Positions 46,801 to 57,502 of a stretch of 64,000 nucleotides of DNA are shown one piece after another. The notes beneath the pieces are model-generated. The model saw nothing but the letters and a program-made list of their open reading frames with translations. It did not search any database and had not been told where the DNA came from. This DNA comes from Cudoniella acicularis. Lineage: Eukaryota; Ascomycota; Leotiomycetes; Helotiales; Helotiaceae. The stretch is taken from the NCBI GenBank assembly GCA_013054445.1, contig JAAMPI010000011.1, positions 1 to 64,000 on the forward strand, written 5' to 3'. Position 1 is the stretch's first letter, and each line of letters opens with the position of its first letter. The translations under genes were made by a program, and so were the position numbers.

Positions 46801-47862
46801 TATCTCTTGACGACGCCAGCCCCCAAACTGCTACCGAGCGATGGAATCAATATTTGCTTGGAAACGCATCGAACCGCTGGAGCGACAAGTCATTGCAGTT
46901 AGTAGTTTGCAGCAATGGTGTTATGGGCACAATTGTTGAGCATTCGGCGCTGGATGCCGGTAGTGCAAAGCAGCTTCACATGGCTATCATCGACATGATT
47001 AAAAGATATAAATCTCAGCCACTGCAATCAAGTCGTTCCGAGTATATCTCATCAGGTCAAGGACCACAGTTTTCAGAACTCATGCCCGAGTTGGATCAGC
47101 AACTCAAAATCGAGATACTCAAGGCGGAACAGAGATTGTCCTCTTTCAGCACATCGATTCCTAGCGAGGCTGCACACTACAATCTTTCAAAATTTAGCGG
47201 CGTAAAGCTTCGTTCTTATGGCTGCTCACCAAGGACGGGCCTCCAGTTAATCATTCAACTGGCTTCACGACTCTATTTTGGGTACCAACCTCCATCATGG
47301 GAGACGGTTACACTCCGCACTTTCCACAAAGGCCGTGTGGATATCATTCAAGCTGTACAGCCAGCAGTATATGCTTTTTGTGCTTCTACCATTGATTCAA
47401 GCGTTCCCCTCAACGAGCAGCGCAAATTATTCTTCGAAGCTGCCAAGGAACATACTACAACGCTATCGAGAGTGAGCAGAGGACGAGGTTTTGTGGGGCA
47501 TCTATACGCGCTGCAAGAGGTCTGCCGGGAGGATGAGAAGCTGCCGCGATTGTTTGATTCGGATGGCATGTACCATAAGACTCGGCCAGCCAAAATCATG
47601 ACTGATTGTGTGGAGGTTGATTCAAGCTTCGTCACGGAAGCTGGATTTATGATGCCGGATCCTGATTTCATATGGGTGCACTACGAAGTAGAGGATCATG
47701 GGTACGTAAATCAAGGTCATGGACAGTATTTTACAGATTACTGACAGAATAAATAGGTGCAAGATATATATCAAGGGGCCGAAAGACAAGACGAGCATTT
47801 TCTTCGCAGCATTAGAAAAAGCCGTAAGTAAAGTGGAAGAGTTACTGGATTCTGGGGAATAA
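37864..47862 (+). CDS. highly reducing polyketide synthase with C-terminal carnitine acyltransferase domain
   Basis: Seven exons: 37864-38136, 38244-38635, 38693-39218, 39277-45042, 45092-46675, 46725-47701, 47757-47862; all joins in phase, 3207 aa, no stop. Domains (approximate residues): KS 1-430 (DTGCSGSMVA, VEAHGTGT, KGNVGHLES); AT 600-905 (GHSSGE); DH 1000-1300 (HIVDGFPVFP, LDATFQ); CMeT about 1450-1640 (EIGAGTGGTT); ER 1880-2205 (HAAAGGVGQAA); KR 2220-2480 (GGLGGLGR, NYAAGNGYLD); ACP about 2515-2590 (LGLDSL); carnitine acyltransferase 2625-3207 (LPLPGLESTLNMYLQCVLPL, RDTWAGIRERV, catalytic TIVEHSALDAG, FHKGRVDII). All catalytic motifs are present, so it should make a reduced, C-methylated chain handed to an acyl acceptor by the last domain. 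A Trichoderma virens HR-PKS with such a domain is known to release products by transesterification. Intron 5 (49 bp) was fixed by frame and homology. Confidence 0.93.
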
Positions 47863-47944
47863 ACAGTAAGGTGTTATATAGCTGTCATTGGCGACATGGT
47901 GCTCGGCTTTTATGAGTTAATCCCAAATTTCACTTCGGAATACA

Positions 47945-48050
47945 TACTCGGTCGATATTTCCAAGTGCCGTGCCCCCGGTCCATTAAATGTGGTAACACC
48001 ACAGTAGCAAAATCACTCAACTTCGTTACCTAAAAATTACAATCGGTCGG
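47945..48050. repeat. partial tandem copy of the PKS-flanking element
   Basis: tactcggtcgatatttccaag... with gtaacaccacagtagcaaaatcactcaa parallels the start of the full copy beginning at 48051 (gataacaccacagtagtaaaatcactcag). It is the 5' 105 bp only, arranged head-to-tail. Confidence 0.65.
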
Positions 48051-48289
48051 GTACGTCGGGTATTTTCCAAGTACCGGAATCCTAGCCCGTCAAACGTGAT
48101 AACACCACAGTAGTAAAATCACTCAGCTTCGTTGACTAGAAATTACGTACCTGATATTAGTTTGAAGGGAGAGCTCTATAGAGTACTTAAGATGTCTAAA
48201 TCACTATCCTACTATAGGTATATTATCTTTAAAAAACTCATTCGGATTTTGCTTTGTCCCCGGTACTCAGAAAATACCGGACAGAGTAA
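48051..48289. mobile_element. approximately 240-bp repeat element, right copy flanking the PKS cluster
   Basis: Homologous to 33715-33945 in the same orientation. Its termini form an inverted repeat: start gtattttccaagtaccgg, end ccggtactcagaaaataccg. MITE-like and without coding potential. Confidence 0.65.
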
Positions 48290-48595
48290 TAAGGTATTTC
48301 TGTAGAAGTATGCTAGGTAATTAGCTAGAACACACTTCAAAGACTGAACACCAAGGCCTTGTGATATCTTGTGCCAAGGAAGTTAAAACAAAGCGATCCA
48401 TCATTTCGTCTACTCTAGATTGTCTATTAATCTTTTAACTGCGTTGTTATTTTACAATTTTCAAGTGTTCTATACGATTTCGCCAGAGTTCTACCAAATG
48501 ATTCAGACAAATTTAACTAGCACACTCCTTACAACACCAAATCAAAACATATCAATACAATCTCTCCTCCATCCCCTCAATCGCCTCAATACCTC

Positions 48596-49378
48596 CTAAT
48601 GCTGCACCTCAATCGCTAAAAACTTCACCTCAGAAGGGCTATCCCCCTGGTTATAATTCCCCACCTTAAAATAGCTCGCGGGCGCATCCAACTCAAACGT
48701 ACTCAACGCCTTCAGTGCATCCCCATTAACACCCACACTCAACACATTGCCCTCATACCTAATCTCATACTTGAACGACTGCCCCACTGGCACCGTCGCA
48801 ATTTCCGTGTAATTCTCGTCACCCCCTTTTCTCGTCTTCTCAACTCCCATTGTCAACACCCCGCTTTTGTTGTAGTATAATTCGCAAACGGGCTTGGAGG
48901 AGATGCTGTCGTCGATATGAATCTGTCCGATTACCGTGCCGTATTTACTGTCATCGGGCGTGGGAACTACGAGCGTGACTTGAAGGCGGTTTGTGGCGGC
49001 GTTGGGGGACCAGCTTGCGGGAGTGCTTTCTCGCAATTCCGTACGGCAGTGTAGACTGTTTTTTGTGGTTACGCAGCCCGAAGATGCAGGCGAGCCGGGG
49101 ACTTTCATCACGAGAGCTCCATCGCCGCTTTCGGTGTAGAAGTATTTGTGGCCGGAGTCTTGATAGCCGGAACAACCTTCCAAAGAAGAAGATGAGATTT
49201 GTGTTGGGTCACCCGCGCTGCCGGTTGGGAGTTGGAGGGTGAAGGGGGAGAGGTTGAAGTTTCCGCCTGGTGCGCAGGAGGGCTTAAGGGTTGATTTTGC
49301 GATGGTTGCAGCGTTCGTTGCCGTGGTGAGGAGGAGGAGGAACTGAGCGACATTGAAGAGCGAGGTTTGAGGAGACAT
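48596..49378 (-). CDS. secreted polysaccharide lyase family 7 (alginate lyase 2 fold)
   Basis: Intronless, 260 aa from ATG at 49378 (an upstream in-frame ATG at 49483 would add 35 residues before the signal peptide, so the inner start is preferred). Signal peptide MSPQTSLFNVAQFLLLLTTATNA. The three PL7 catalytic-groove motifs are present in order: RTELRE, QIH and YFKVGNYNQ. PL7/PL20 enzymes cleave uronic-acid polymers (alginate, glucuronan) by beta-elimination in a jelly-roll fold. In a terrestrial fungus, glucuronan or related plant or microbial uronans are likelier substrates than alginate. It sits next to a GH115 glucuronidase gene on the same strand. A TATATATT box lies about 95 bp upstream. 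Confidence 0.88.
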   Translation of the reverse strand: MSPQTSLFNVAQFLLLLTTATNAATIAKSTLKPSCAPGGNFNLSPFTLQLPTGSAGDPTQISSSSLEGCSGYQDSGHKYFYTESGDGALVMKVPGSPASSGCVTTKNSLHCRTELRESTPASWSPNAATNRLQVTLVVPTPDDSKYGTVIGQIHIDDSISSKPVCELYYNKSGVLTMGVEKTRKGGDENYTEIATVPVGQSFKYEIRYEGNVLSVGVNGDALKALSTFELDAPASYFKVGNYNQGDSPSEVKFLAIEVQH

Positions 49379-50414
49379 TTTTGAGAGTTGGATTTCTTCT
49401 AGGTTTGGACTTCGAGTTTTGACAAGATGAGTGTTGTAAAGATGCAGACGGAGAAGACTCAGGTGCGATGAATATATATTCATTCGACATTCATTTCTCT
49501 TCCCTTTTTGGCAGCCTCGGCCGAGAAAGGATCGTCATACCGCGAGACAGACTAAGTTCCTCGAGGCTCGAAGCTTATTGTTGTACCTGCAGGAGGAGCA
49601 AGTCAGCACAACTTTAATTGCCGAACTTTAAATTCCCCCCAACTTTTCACCTAGGGGTGTTCCTGATTGGGGTCAAAGGATGCGGAGGTTGGACCGAGTG
49701 GGGCGAAGCCGGGTATTTTGGGGCTGAGCCGGGTACTATCCTTTTGAAGGGAAGCGGAATCGTATTCTGCACGACAGAGTTGAAACATCCAGTCGGAACA
49801 CAAAAATCATTTGAGGGTATGGAGTTTAATTTTTCGTGCATGAGGATCGAAGGCCGAATGATTTTGGTTGGTGGAAGATCTACTTGAGGATCTGGATTGC
49901 GAAAATGGCTTTGAAGGACCCGTGGATTTACGGCCCGCAGAGCGCATCCTATAATGATAAGCTTACTCATTGTGTCACACTTATAAAGCGACCTCATGTC
50001 CTTCTTAATCTGGAAGTATCTTCGAAGCGTCTGAAAATAGGTGTGTTTGCATTGCGATTTTGAACAAATGTGACGAGGATTTATGAAGATGAGAGAAAGA
50101 AATGTGTGGAGATTACGAAGAAAGGATCCGAGGCTGAACTAAAGAGGAATGCGCTGAAGGCGACTTTTGATGAGGAAATGAAGAAGGGTGTGGGAATATA
50201 TTTAAGCTTTTAATTTGTTGCTAGAGGGTTATGATGCAAAAGCAGAGGAGCTGCTAGAGCAAATGGACATTTGCTACTTTTTAGCGGTGAAGAGAACTAT
50301 CCCTCGGGTGTTTTGAAGCAGAAACTAAACAGGTCGAACCCAAAGGTCTCCTATAAAGCCTGTGCATTTCGAAATCACTGACTTTTATACAGTTAGCCAC
50401 TTCGAACGCTTAAA
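49379..50414. other. intergenic region between PL7 and GH115 genes
   Basis: No gene supported. Around 50065-50212 a short plus-strand open stretch (TRIYEDERKKCVEITKKGSE...) has coding-like composition but no start, splice context or family match. Confidence 0.3.
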
Positions 50415-53400
50415 TCACGCATCATTAAACCCGCTGCCGACCCTCATGCTCTCCGGCGGGCCTAAATAACTCGTTCTCACACCCCCCAAATCAATCACAA
50501 TTTTCTGAAACACAACACCCGGCTCCAAAGCCCAGAGATTCAACACATGAGGTCCGGCAGTAACAGCATGTTTGGTTATGTATTTTGCTCCTGCATTTTT
50601 CACCGACTCCGACCATGTACTTGGCAACGTCCCGAGCTGGGTGATTGGCACGTATTGTGCTTTTGTTGGAGCGTCGTTGTCGATTGAGATCGCGTATGTG
50701 AGAGGACGGGAGGAATCAGTATTGAGGGAGGGCGCGAGGTGGATTGTTATTGAGGCAGTAGTTGCGGTGAAGACGTAGATATTGTAGGTTAGTTTTGGGG
50801 AGTCGGGGGCTGTTTGCGTACTCGTGGCGACGGGGAAGAGAGTGACGCCTGAGAGGGTGCGTCCGTATCCTGGAATTATGCCGTAGGATGCCGTGGCAGA
50901 GGATGTAACGGAAGTGTAGTGTTCCGGTTCGATACTGATTGTCATATCGCTCTCGACAAATCCTGCAAAGTCGGATGGGACATTTACGTTTTGAAGCGGA
51001 AGGGAAACAGTGACGCTAGTTGTGCCTGCCACGACTGCGATTTGAGAGGTAGATGAGCCGGCTGGCGCATTTGTCCAATCAATGGAGACCTGAACTCGTT
51101 GATCTGTGGCGTCTCCTGGAGCTTTCAAAGTGCCTGAAGATGGTGTAAGGATGACCCACGCATCACTTGAGACTGTGAACGTGGATGAGCTGTTACTCGT
51201 GGAATAAATATCAATCCAGCGAGACCTTGGTCCATAAGGGTTCATGGATGGAAGCGAATGTGTGCTACTTCCACCATCGACAGCAACACCTGGCTGGCCT
51301 TTCGTGCTCGGTGCAGGCCATTTCAAAGTAGGCATGCTATTTGCTGACGGTTGTTGCCTTTGAAGTATCAGCATACTGCGATGCCTTGGCGAAATGCAAG
51401 AGACTCACCAGCTAGTATATCCAATATGCGTCTGGTCCATCATGTGATTCCATTTCCCACCCAATAACTTGTGATAAGTGGTCGAAAGGGCTGAGTCCTG
51501 AGCATAGGCGGTCACGGCAAGATCGCCTTGTGTAGCAGCACTGACTCGCTGTTGTCCAGCGTATAAAGCATTTTTGGCAGTGGCAATGTACAATTGATGT
51601 AGAATATACCCCGCCTTGGAAGGATGGAGAACCATCTCAAAGAAGGACGGTTGAGCGGCTGGGCTGAGCGAATTATAAACGGCCTGTGCATCTGAAACGA
51701 GGACTTGCCATTGATTAAGGACAGTATCAGCTTCATTATAATTTACGATGCTGTAGATGCTTTGATCTAAGAGCTCGTATTTTCGTCGATTAGCGTACAT
51801 GCCGTATCTGTCCATGATTGAGGCAGCTGCTGCGGAAACTCCAGATCCAAATTCCCTCGTGGCCCATTGCGATAGCCAGGTCTGTGTGCTCGTTGGCGAT
51901 TGATAGAGTGTCATATCATAAGCCATATCTAAGAAGTGGCTGATAGGCACCTCCTGTTTCGGTCAACATCAAGCTGCAACCCCAGAGTCACCTACAACCG
52001 CATAATAATTGTGGAAATATTGGGGGCAATAAAGCGGAAACCTACCAGTGGCTTTAGGTCTCCAACGTTAACAATCCAAATCTGCCGAGCACCTCTTTCA
52101 TAGGTGAGATGCATTTGTTCCCAGGTCTTTTCCAGAGAAATAGTATTGATCCATTTGTAGTTCCGAGGATCACCAACATAATCAAAGTGGTAGTAAACGC
52201 CAGCTCCAGAAGATCGACTTAGCTCACTCGAAATCGGGAGTCGTTGCATGTTGCCATTGTTGTCATCAGACCAAAGAAGAGTGATTTCATTCGGGACGGT
52301 CATCCCTTTCTGGTAGTATCCCCCAACCTCTTTATAGAGGCACCACATCTGTGGAATTGAGGACAGGTTGTTACTAATGACGCTGGATAGAATGGATTGT
52401 TGAGATTTGATGACATCCGATAAAGAATCGGCGGTCAAGGTTGACGATCCAGTGTCTCCAGATCCTCGCATTCCCATAGTGAAGAGAGATTCGTAAGGCT
52501 TTGCTCTTTTCGCTCCATCTGTTAAGAACGAGATGACTTTTGCCTTGTTGGTTGACCAATCCCAAGAACCACTCACGTACTTTTGCTGTTCCTTGGTCGA
52601 ACGCATCAGCGGCTCGGTGTGGCTTGTTCCCATCACAATTCCGTAGGAATCAGCGAGTTGCGGATTCTTGGTATCGTCTAGATTGAACATGCTGTCCCAC
52701 ATTGTTGGCCAAAGATAATTTGCTCTGAGTCGAAGTAGCAATTCGAATACTCGCACGTAAAAGCCGGACACATATCCAACCCCGCCATACTTCTCTTTGA
52801 CCCAGTTTGTCAAAGCTGGCTGCTCATCATTGAGAAAAATCCCTCTGTACTTCACGCTTGGAGGTCCCTGCGTTTTCACGATATCCAGTGCGTAAATTTG
52901 CGATTGCTGTGTGGTGGCAACATCAGCGAACCAGTACCAAGGAGAGACTCCAATCTGCTCTGAGACATCGTAAATTCCATAAATTGTTCCCCTTTTGTCG
53001 CTGCCCGCAATGACCAGAGCAGATGAAAGTCCTGGCATGGGATTGGCGACAATTTGGCTCTGAAATGATTCCCATTGCCCACTGATCTTAGAGACATCAA
53101 TTTTTCCTGCGGCCACTAGGGAGTCGATCAATTTGCATTTCCCAATCGTCCCTACAATGATAACTGGCCCACTTGATGGCGAGGTGTCGGAAGCTGAAAA
53201 ATCACCTGTATTGATTGTGAGATTCTTCCCCGTAACACGCCCGAAATCTGCTGAAAGATCTCCACCAGCTCGTTGAACGCCTGGAAACTCATTGGAACCC
53301 AAGAAGAGGGTTGTTAAAGAATTCCCTCCTGCAAGTTGGATTGCGCCTTGTGTAAAAGAAATCGTTGGAGTCTGGCCTAGTCCAAAAGCCAATGGTGGTA

Positions 53401-53434
53401 AGCAAAGAACGGTTAGTAGAAAGGAGAGCGCCAT
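50415..53434 (-). CDS. GH115 xylan alpha-glucuronidase, secreted, three exons
   Basis: Exons 53434-52046, 51953-51409 and 51357-50415 join in frame to 958 aa, the usual size for fungal GH115. Signal peptide MALSFLLTVLCLPPLAFG. Family blocks: VIIVGTIGKC, IYGIYDVSEQIGVSPWYWFA, KYRGIFLNDEQPALTNWVKE, LLRLRANYLWPTMWDSMFNL, GIVMGTSHTEPLMR, MGMRGSGDTG, LLWSDDNNGNMQRLP, GVYYHFDYVGDPRNYKWINT, RQIWIVNVGDLKPLEVPISH, then a C-terminal beta-rich region. The enzyme removes (4-O-methyl)glucuronic acid side groups from xylan outside the cell. With the adjacent PL7 lyase it forms a small block acting on uronic-acid polysaccharides. Looks intact. Confidence 0.92.
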
Positions 53435-54474
53435 CTTTATGAAATGCGCGAAGTGGTAAGAAATTATTGAAGAAATCTACAAGAAAAGCGACTTAGCTGA
53501 TATAGCTGCCAACCCATTAGTAGAATATAAAAGCGTGATGGGATTTAAATTCCCCCTCGCCATCGAAATGAAAAGCAATAAAAGTTGTCCATATCTGCCG
53601 GCATGCGGCTCATCTAAATGAGCTCGGGATTCGAGAAGAGTGATAAATGTTCCAATGTGGGGCTGCTATTGGCGACGCAGAGAATGTCAATTATCCTCGC
53701 GACGACTAGCATCTAGGTAATGCCGAGTGCGACCTAGCAAAACAGCCTCCATGAGAATGGCCAGAGCATACGCGCATCGCAATATTGAAACTCGTTGGTG
53801 GAAAATCATCGTCCGGCAATGTAGGAGAACAACGAGTCAGAAGTCTTGGTGTGCACCGAACAGTAATGAAAGGGTTTGCTGCACTTGTTGATTGTTGATG
53901 AAGGTTGAAGAAGGGTTTCGCACGAAAATGGGAAAAAAGCCAGCCTGCACGTGATGAGAAGCCACCAGTATCACGTGCACCATCGAGAACCCCGTTGCTT
54001 GGGCGCCTTCTTGAGCGTTCTTGAATGCAGGCTTAGAGAGTTATCAAGATGGGTAGCAGACAAGTCAGTCGGACAAAGAGCCCTTCTCCAACATCTAGAA
54101 ATGCATGACCGAGCCACTGCCAAAAAAGTGGATCATCCGACGTAAAGAAAGCCTCTAGTTCTCCACGACGCAGGGGAAAATTGGAATCCGGGGTCTAGCG
54201 CCGCAGATCTCCTGTTTATCAGGCTTAGATCATGACTTTGAAGTTCTTGTTCTAACTTGGTTCATGGTAAACCCTATGGGACCTGGAATATTGCATCTGG
54301 TGGGGTGAACAGTAGTGGGGGTAGAGATAAATATTTGAATATTCTCCATGTCCTTCCCACACATCAACCATCAAGGTTCACCCATCTCCCCTTTCCATTT
54401 CACTAACAATTGCCCCTACCCCCGAAGTCCCAGAGTCAAAACTAGAAATCGGTCAAGCTGCTAACAGTCTCAAA
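53435..54474. other. intergenic region between divergent secreted-protein genes
   Basis: About 1 kb holding the promoters of GH115 (minus) and the cysteine-rich protein (plus). No coding feature supported; CACGTGA words at 53947 and 53972. Confidence 0.35.
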
Positions 54475-54804
54475 ATGCATCTCACCCTCCTCCCCATCTT
54501 CCCCATCTTTCCCATCATCGCCCTAATCGCCCTCCTACCCCTCACCCTCGCCATTCTCGCATTGAAAACTCTCGAACAACGCCAAAATACCGGCTGCCAC
54601 TGCAGAACCCTGACCGGTTTATCCAGCGGCTCTCAAACCGGCTCGGGCCTCTCATTATCAGGAAGCTGTGGTGCGAGCACGCTGTATAATTGCACGCAGC
54701 AATTTGGAAACGGGCAGGTGGCAGAGAATTGTCTGATTTTTAATGAGGGTGGACAGGATGGGTATGATATGTGTTTGTTGGGGCTTCGGTTGCCTGGTCG
54801 TTGA
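54475..54804 (+). CDS. cysteine-rich small secreted protein (effector-like)
   Basis: A single-exon frame of 109 aa. Residues 1-30 form a very hydrophobic segment (MHLTLLPIFPIFPIIALIAL, continuing PLTLAILAL) typical of a signal peptide, cleaved probably near KTLEQRQ. The mature part of about 70 residues has six cysteines (GCHC, SGSCG, YNCTQ, ENCLI, DMCLL) and an N-glycosylation site NCT. No known family recognised. Six-cysteine small secreted proteins are common fungal effectors, toxins or antimicrobials, but nothing here fixes the role. The pyrimidine-rich leader before the ATG supports transcription. Confidence 0.55.
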   Translation: MHLTLLPIFPIFPIIALIALLPLTLAILALKTLEQRQNTGCHCRTLTGLSSGSQTGSGLSLSGSCGASTLYNCTQQFGNGQVAENCLIFNEGGQDGYDMCLLGLRLPGR

Positions 54805-56546
54805 GGGGGGGTAAAAGAAGGGAATGAAGAGGGAAGTAAGAATGGAAGTGGGAAAAGAACCTGGGAGTGGAAAATGAAATTGGAAATGGGAAATGGACAA
54901 AGGTTGGGTAAGAAAAAGAGAACAGATGATGGTTGATATACGAAGAGGACTGGTGAAGGGAAGGGAAACCAAAAAGGACAGAAAAGAGACCCTCGATTGT
55001 CTTTATAAGATTTCTTGGATTCTGTATATTTTCAAAAACAGCATGTATCTATATCCAGGTGCAGTTATCGTACAACAAGCATTCGGTAGTATCACAACGC
55101 CATTTGTCGTACCTCGGTATCCATCCCATGACTCCTGGACTATGTTTTTTTTCGATAAGGGCTTCTCGGTAACCGTCGACAAACGCCCAACGCCCAACAA
55201 ACACCAACTAGATTTTGCGGCTTTTGTGCGAAAATCAAGGAGCGGAATTCACCGTCACTCTATTCCTCGAATCCGCTTATTCAGGGTCTGGTGTAACGAC
55301 TTAGCGTCAAGATAGAGTCTTTTTGAGCCGATATCAGGTGCTCCGATAGGGAAGGCCATTTCATGACTCGGTCTGTTGTGGAAGTTTTTGATTCAGTCGG
55401 ATTGGCATTTTTGCCATTGCTGCAAGCAATTTCAACTCAAGAGGGGATGTTTATTTCGTAGCCTAATAAGTTGCGCTACCAAAGCTATTCGTAAATTTCG
55501 CTTTTACTACTAACCCTACTAAGGATGTTTCTAGTGAAGAAGAAGAAGGCAAGCACGGCAGCCGAGACGAGAGGCTGCTATTGAGACGTTTATAAGATTG
55601 TTAGAACTCTTGGATCTTGGACCTGGGAAGACTTTAAGTGAACTGGGGTTTAAGGTGATTTTAAAATTCTTGTTCTAGTGCTGCTAACTGTTTTCCTGTT
55701 GTCGTAATTAATATTGTTGTCAATAACTTCACTTATATTTACGCCTCAAAAGGCCTAAGCTAGAGCCTCGATCCATGAGCTGATAGCTAGAAAAACTAAA
55801 AAGCGTACTGTGGCTTACAGGATTTAAATCTAGAACTGATATAAGAGAAAAGAAACAGGAATATTTTGGCGAGCGAAAATAAGCAGAGAAATCCACAGTA
55901 GTACACAACGTGATGTAGTTTACTTAGCCTGCGCTAGTTTATTTAAGTACTGCTCTCTCTAATTTGCTTTACATAGACCTTAATTATTCTTAGTTTATCT
56001 ATAATTTTTAATAGATCTTTAATAATAGATTAAGAGCAGACTTAACTTACAGCCTGTGACTACTGCTTTCCGAGTTAAATTTTTATTTCTTTCGTCTGTT
56101 ATATCACGAAATTTCGATGCTTTCCAATAATCGGGATCACGTGACAAGCACTGCCTTTGCTCAGGTCTGCTCACCCTATTTACGCACCCATCTCACCAAA
56201 AATTACCAACTTTTAATGAGGAGCCCAAAAAGGCTTCTCCTCCTCCGGCCAGGGATCCCAAATAGGTTACCCACTATACATTCACAACCACACCGACAGA
56301 TACGGAGGTTGTTTTCGACCCCCTGTGCGTTTTACCTGAGGGCTGCATATTCTAAAAATGGCCGTCTCCTCTCCCCTTCGCATCTTTCCTCTCCTGTGAC
56401 GGGCTAGCCGTTTTATAATGAATTGGCAACTAGCGAGCTCTAAATACAGAGAGGATAACTTGAAGAGAAGAAGAGAACCGAGAAGAGAGCTCCGTAGTGA
56501 GTTAAATGAGCTCTGAAGGCTCAGAGGCTGGCAAGCTGAGTCCAAG
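54805..56546. other. gene-free AT-rich region
   Basis: The 3' flank of the small secreted protein gene, then repeat-like AT-rich DNA (55900-56060 especially). Open frames at 54893-55315 and 56117-56407 show no family features. Confidence 0.35.
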
Positions 56547-56549
56547 TTA

Positions 56550-57104
56550 GGGCCCGTTCGGTTGCACCATTTCTAGGTCCATATCCTATATCCATAATGC
56601 CTTCATATCAAATGACCATTTTTGCACTACTAGATGGCCTTAGGTTCCATATCTCAGCATTCGTTATAGCTGAAAATGGCCTCCATAATGCACGGACGAA
56701 AAAAAATTATAGTGCCTTTACTAGTCTTTAGGTATGCGAAATAGATATTAGTGTTAAAACTTTTTTATTTTTATGATATATAGCCCTAAATTAAAATATT
56801 AGGTTCTAACTATATATAATACTTTGGCTAGTATTATTTTTTAATATAATATTAAATCGTATATATAGTACTATATATAAAGTTGGTATGTTTAATCGTT
56901 TACTACATGATTACGCCATGATATAGAGTCTAAAAGCTGCTCGAGAGCAACTTTCTGAGAATGGGCCTTTTGTAGTGGTCTAAATGAAAGCTCTAGCTCA
57001 GCACTATATCATATAAAGCCAAATAGGCAACCAAACGCTGTTCAGTTCTCATATGGAGATGGTATATGGATATAGGGCACTATATCGTGCAATTGAACGG
57101 GCCC
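56550..57104. mobile_element. PIF/Harbinger-like MITE with TTA target duplication
   Basis: A 555-bp AT-rich element. It starts gggcccgttcggttgcac and ends with the inverted gtgcaattgaacgggccc (18-bp TIRs with 2 mismatches). Both sides carry TTA (56547-56549 and 57105-57107). TTA/TAA target duplications with GGGCC-type TIRs fit PIF/Harbinger (Tourist) MITEs. The interior has many stops and no transposase. Confidence 0.75.
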
Positions 57105-57107
57105 TTA

Positions 57108-57502
57108 GAGGTTCGACCTCTCACATCTCCTATCTTCTCCCCTATCTCTCTGCTCTCCGAAGACAAGTCTAGGATTGATAGCAAACGGAGGTACGCCAAA
57201 ATGTGGGAATTTTGAAAAGCGTATATTATTAATATTATAAAATCGAGTTTAGAATAGTAAGCACTAATATATCTCAGGTATATAATGAAGTTTCTAGGGT
57301 CAGACCTACGTGATATAGAAGATATGAAGTATATTATTAAAGCTATTACTTAACTTGTAATAAGCTGAATAAAATTTTTTTTTTTTTTTAAAAATGTTCT
57401 AAATCTATTCTCTGTTATAAGGCTACTACTAATGATTAAAACTAAAAGAAATTTTCTGGAATAAAATGAATTAAAAAGTTCTACAAAAGTGTACCGAAAC
57501 AT
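57108..57502. other. AT-rich intergenic region
   Basis: Flank of the MITE and AT-rich tract with a T12-type run near 57370-57382. No gene seen. Confidence 0.3.

Larger units (their letters stand above)
47863..48595. other. intergenic region with repeat copies
   Basis: Between the PKS and the PL7 gene. It contains the right-hand copy of the flanking element and a partial extra copy; otherwise AT-rich and non-coding. Confidence 0.4.

Noticed and set aside
48951..49353. Overlapping open frames across the PL7 gene
   Set aside because: Out-of-frame shadows of the PL7 coding sequence, which has a signal peptide and all three motifs.
57107..57130. tRNA T-arm-like gaggttcgacctc
   Set aside because: Only a 4-bp stem with a 5-base loop; no acceptor, D or anticodon arms around it or in the sequence rejoined without the MITE.
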